Assembly (NCBI GenBank): GCA_013152825.1
Contig: JAADFP010000091.1
Coordinates: 1 to 5,053 of the forward strand
Length of the DNA: 5,053 bases
DNA from: Caldisericota bacterium
GTDB taxonomy: Bacteria; CAIJMQ01; JAADFP01
Reading direction: 5' to 3'
The translations under genes were made by a program, and so were the position numbers. Below, in pieces: positions 4,827 to 5,053 of the stretch (positions are counted from its first letter, which is position 1; every line of letters begins with the position of its first letter). The notes beneath the pieces were generated by a model. It did no database searches. It was not told the DNA's origin and saw only the letters and a program-made list of their open reading frames with translations.

Positions 4827-5036
4827 ATGAAAAAACTTCAGGAAAGACTCTTTGAAGAAATTCTGAAGATTCCCGTAGTGGATATCCATACCCATATAAA
4901 ACCGGGAAGACCCCAGGCAGAAAACCTTTATGACCTTCTTTCTTACCACTTTGTTCTGGCTGACCTGGAAGCAGTAGGTTTTCTTCGAGACTATAATATA
5001 GAACCGGATGTTGACACAAACGTTTTACAGCAATAA
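4827..5036 (+). CDS. Amidohydrolase/uronate isomerase-like N-terminus, apparent frameshift
   Basis: Sixty-nine residues from ATG 4827. PVVDIHTHI (16-24) is the first beta-strand of the amidohydrolase TIM-barrel fold, with the HxH metal ligands His21 and His23. The next stretch, NLYDLLSYHFVLADLEAVG (33-51), resembles glucuronate-isomerase-like members of the superfamily, which are usually several hundred residues long. A catalytic protein cannot end here, yet TAA stands at 5034-5036. In the -1 frame, codons from 5018 to the window end are open and read KRFTAIRSYYNT, a sensible continuation of DVDT if one A is missing in the A-run 5018-5020. Either this is a pseudogene or the base was lost in sequencing. 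The gene is read divergently from the sensor operon, and its function is probably sugar-acid metabolism, which is inferred. The substrate cannot be told from this fragment. Confidence 0.75.
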   Translation: MKKLQERLFEEILKIPVVDIHTHIKPGRPQAENLYDLLSYHFVLADLEAVGFLRDYNIEPDVDTNVLQQ

Positions 5037-5053
5037 GAAGTTACTATAACACA

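Noticed and set aside
4795..5019. Leftward open frame opposite the amidohydrolase-like gene
   Set aside because: It is a shadow without a ribosome binding site, and the HxH motif on the plus strand is the better explanation.

Overview
This is bacterial DNA: strong Shine-Dalgarno sequences, a textbook sigma-70 promoter, a rho-independent terminator, and an ATGA gene overlap. It leans A+T-rich, with K/E/I-rich proteins. CHASE2-Ser/Thr kinase, FecR, FHA-GAF-histidine kinase and pseudopilin-like domains, heptamer intergenic repeats and a possible IS remnant together suggest an uncultured, signalling-rich lineage (an Omnitrophota/PVC-like or deltaproteobacteria-like Gram-negative). That placement is an inference with low confidence; there is no rRNA or marker gene here.

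Layout: the left 4.5 kb is read leftwards (minus strand). A sigma-70 promoter (4439-4467) drives a 91-residue two-helix membrane protein with a Lys/Glu tail (4135-4410). A strong terminator hairpin (4091-4119) follows, but it lies inside the signal-peptide coding region of the next gene, a secreted FecR-domain protein fused to a GspG-like pseudopilin C-domain (3045-4163). That gene overlaps by four bases a CHASE2-transmembrane-Ser/Thr protein kinase (1162-3048). After a 185-bp gap with 7-bp-period repeats and a small stem-loop, an FHA-GAF-histidine kinase (1-976, cut by the window edge) begins. It has no ribosome binding site and may be leaderless. This gene has no stop codon in the window, yet its reading frame and domains are clear.

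The right end (about 4470-4826) is a control region. It holds a probable in-frame remnant of a transposase N-terminus, two overlapping divergent promoter candidates and a 15-bp perfect palindrome. A rightward gene (from 4827) starts an amidohydrolase/uronate-isomerase-like protein. Its frame stops at 5034-5036, while plausible continuing protein is found in the -1 frame, so a one-base frameshift is suspected.

Working model (inference): the exported FecR-pseudopilin protein and the CHASE2 sensor act in the envelope. The cytoplasmic kinase domain phosphorylates threonines, and the FHA domain of the neighbouring histidine kinase reads phosphothreonine, linking Ser/Thr signalling to a two-component pathway. 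The terminator inside the FecR start would let the small membrane protein be made in excess, with readthrough setting sensor levels.
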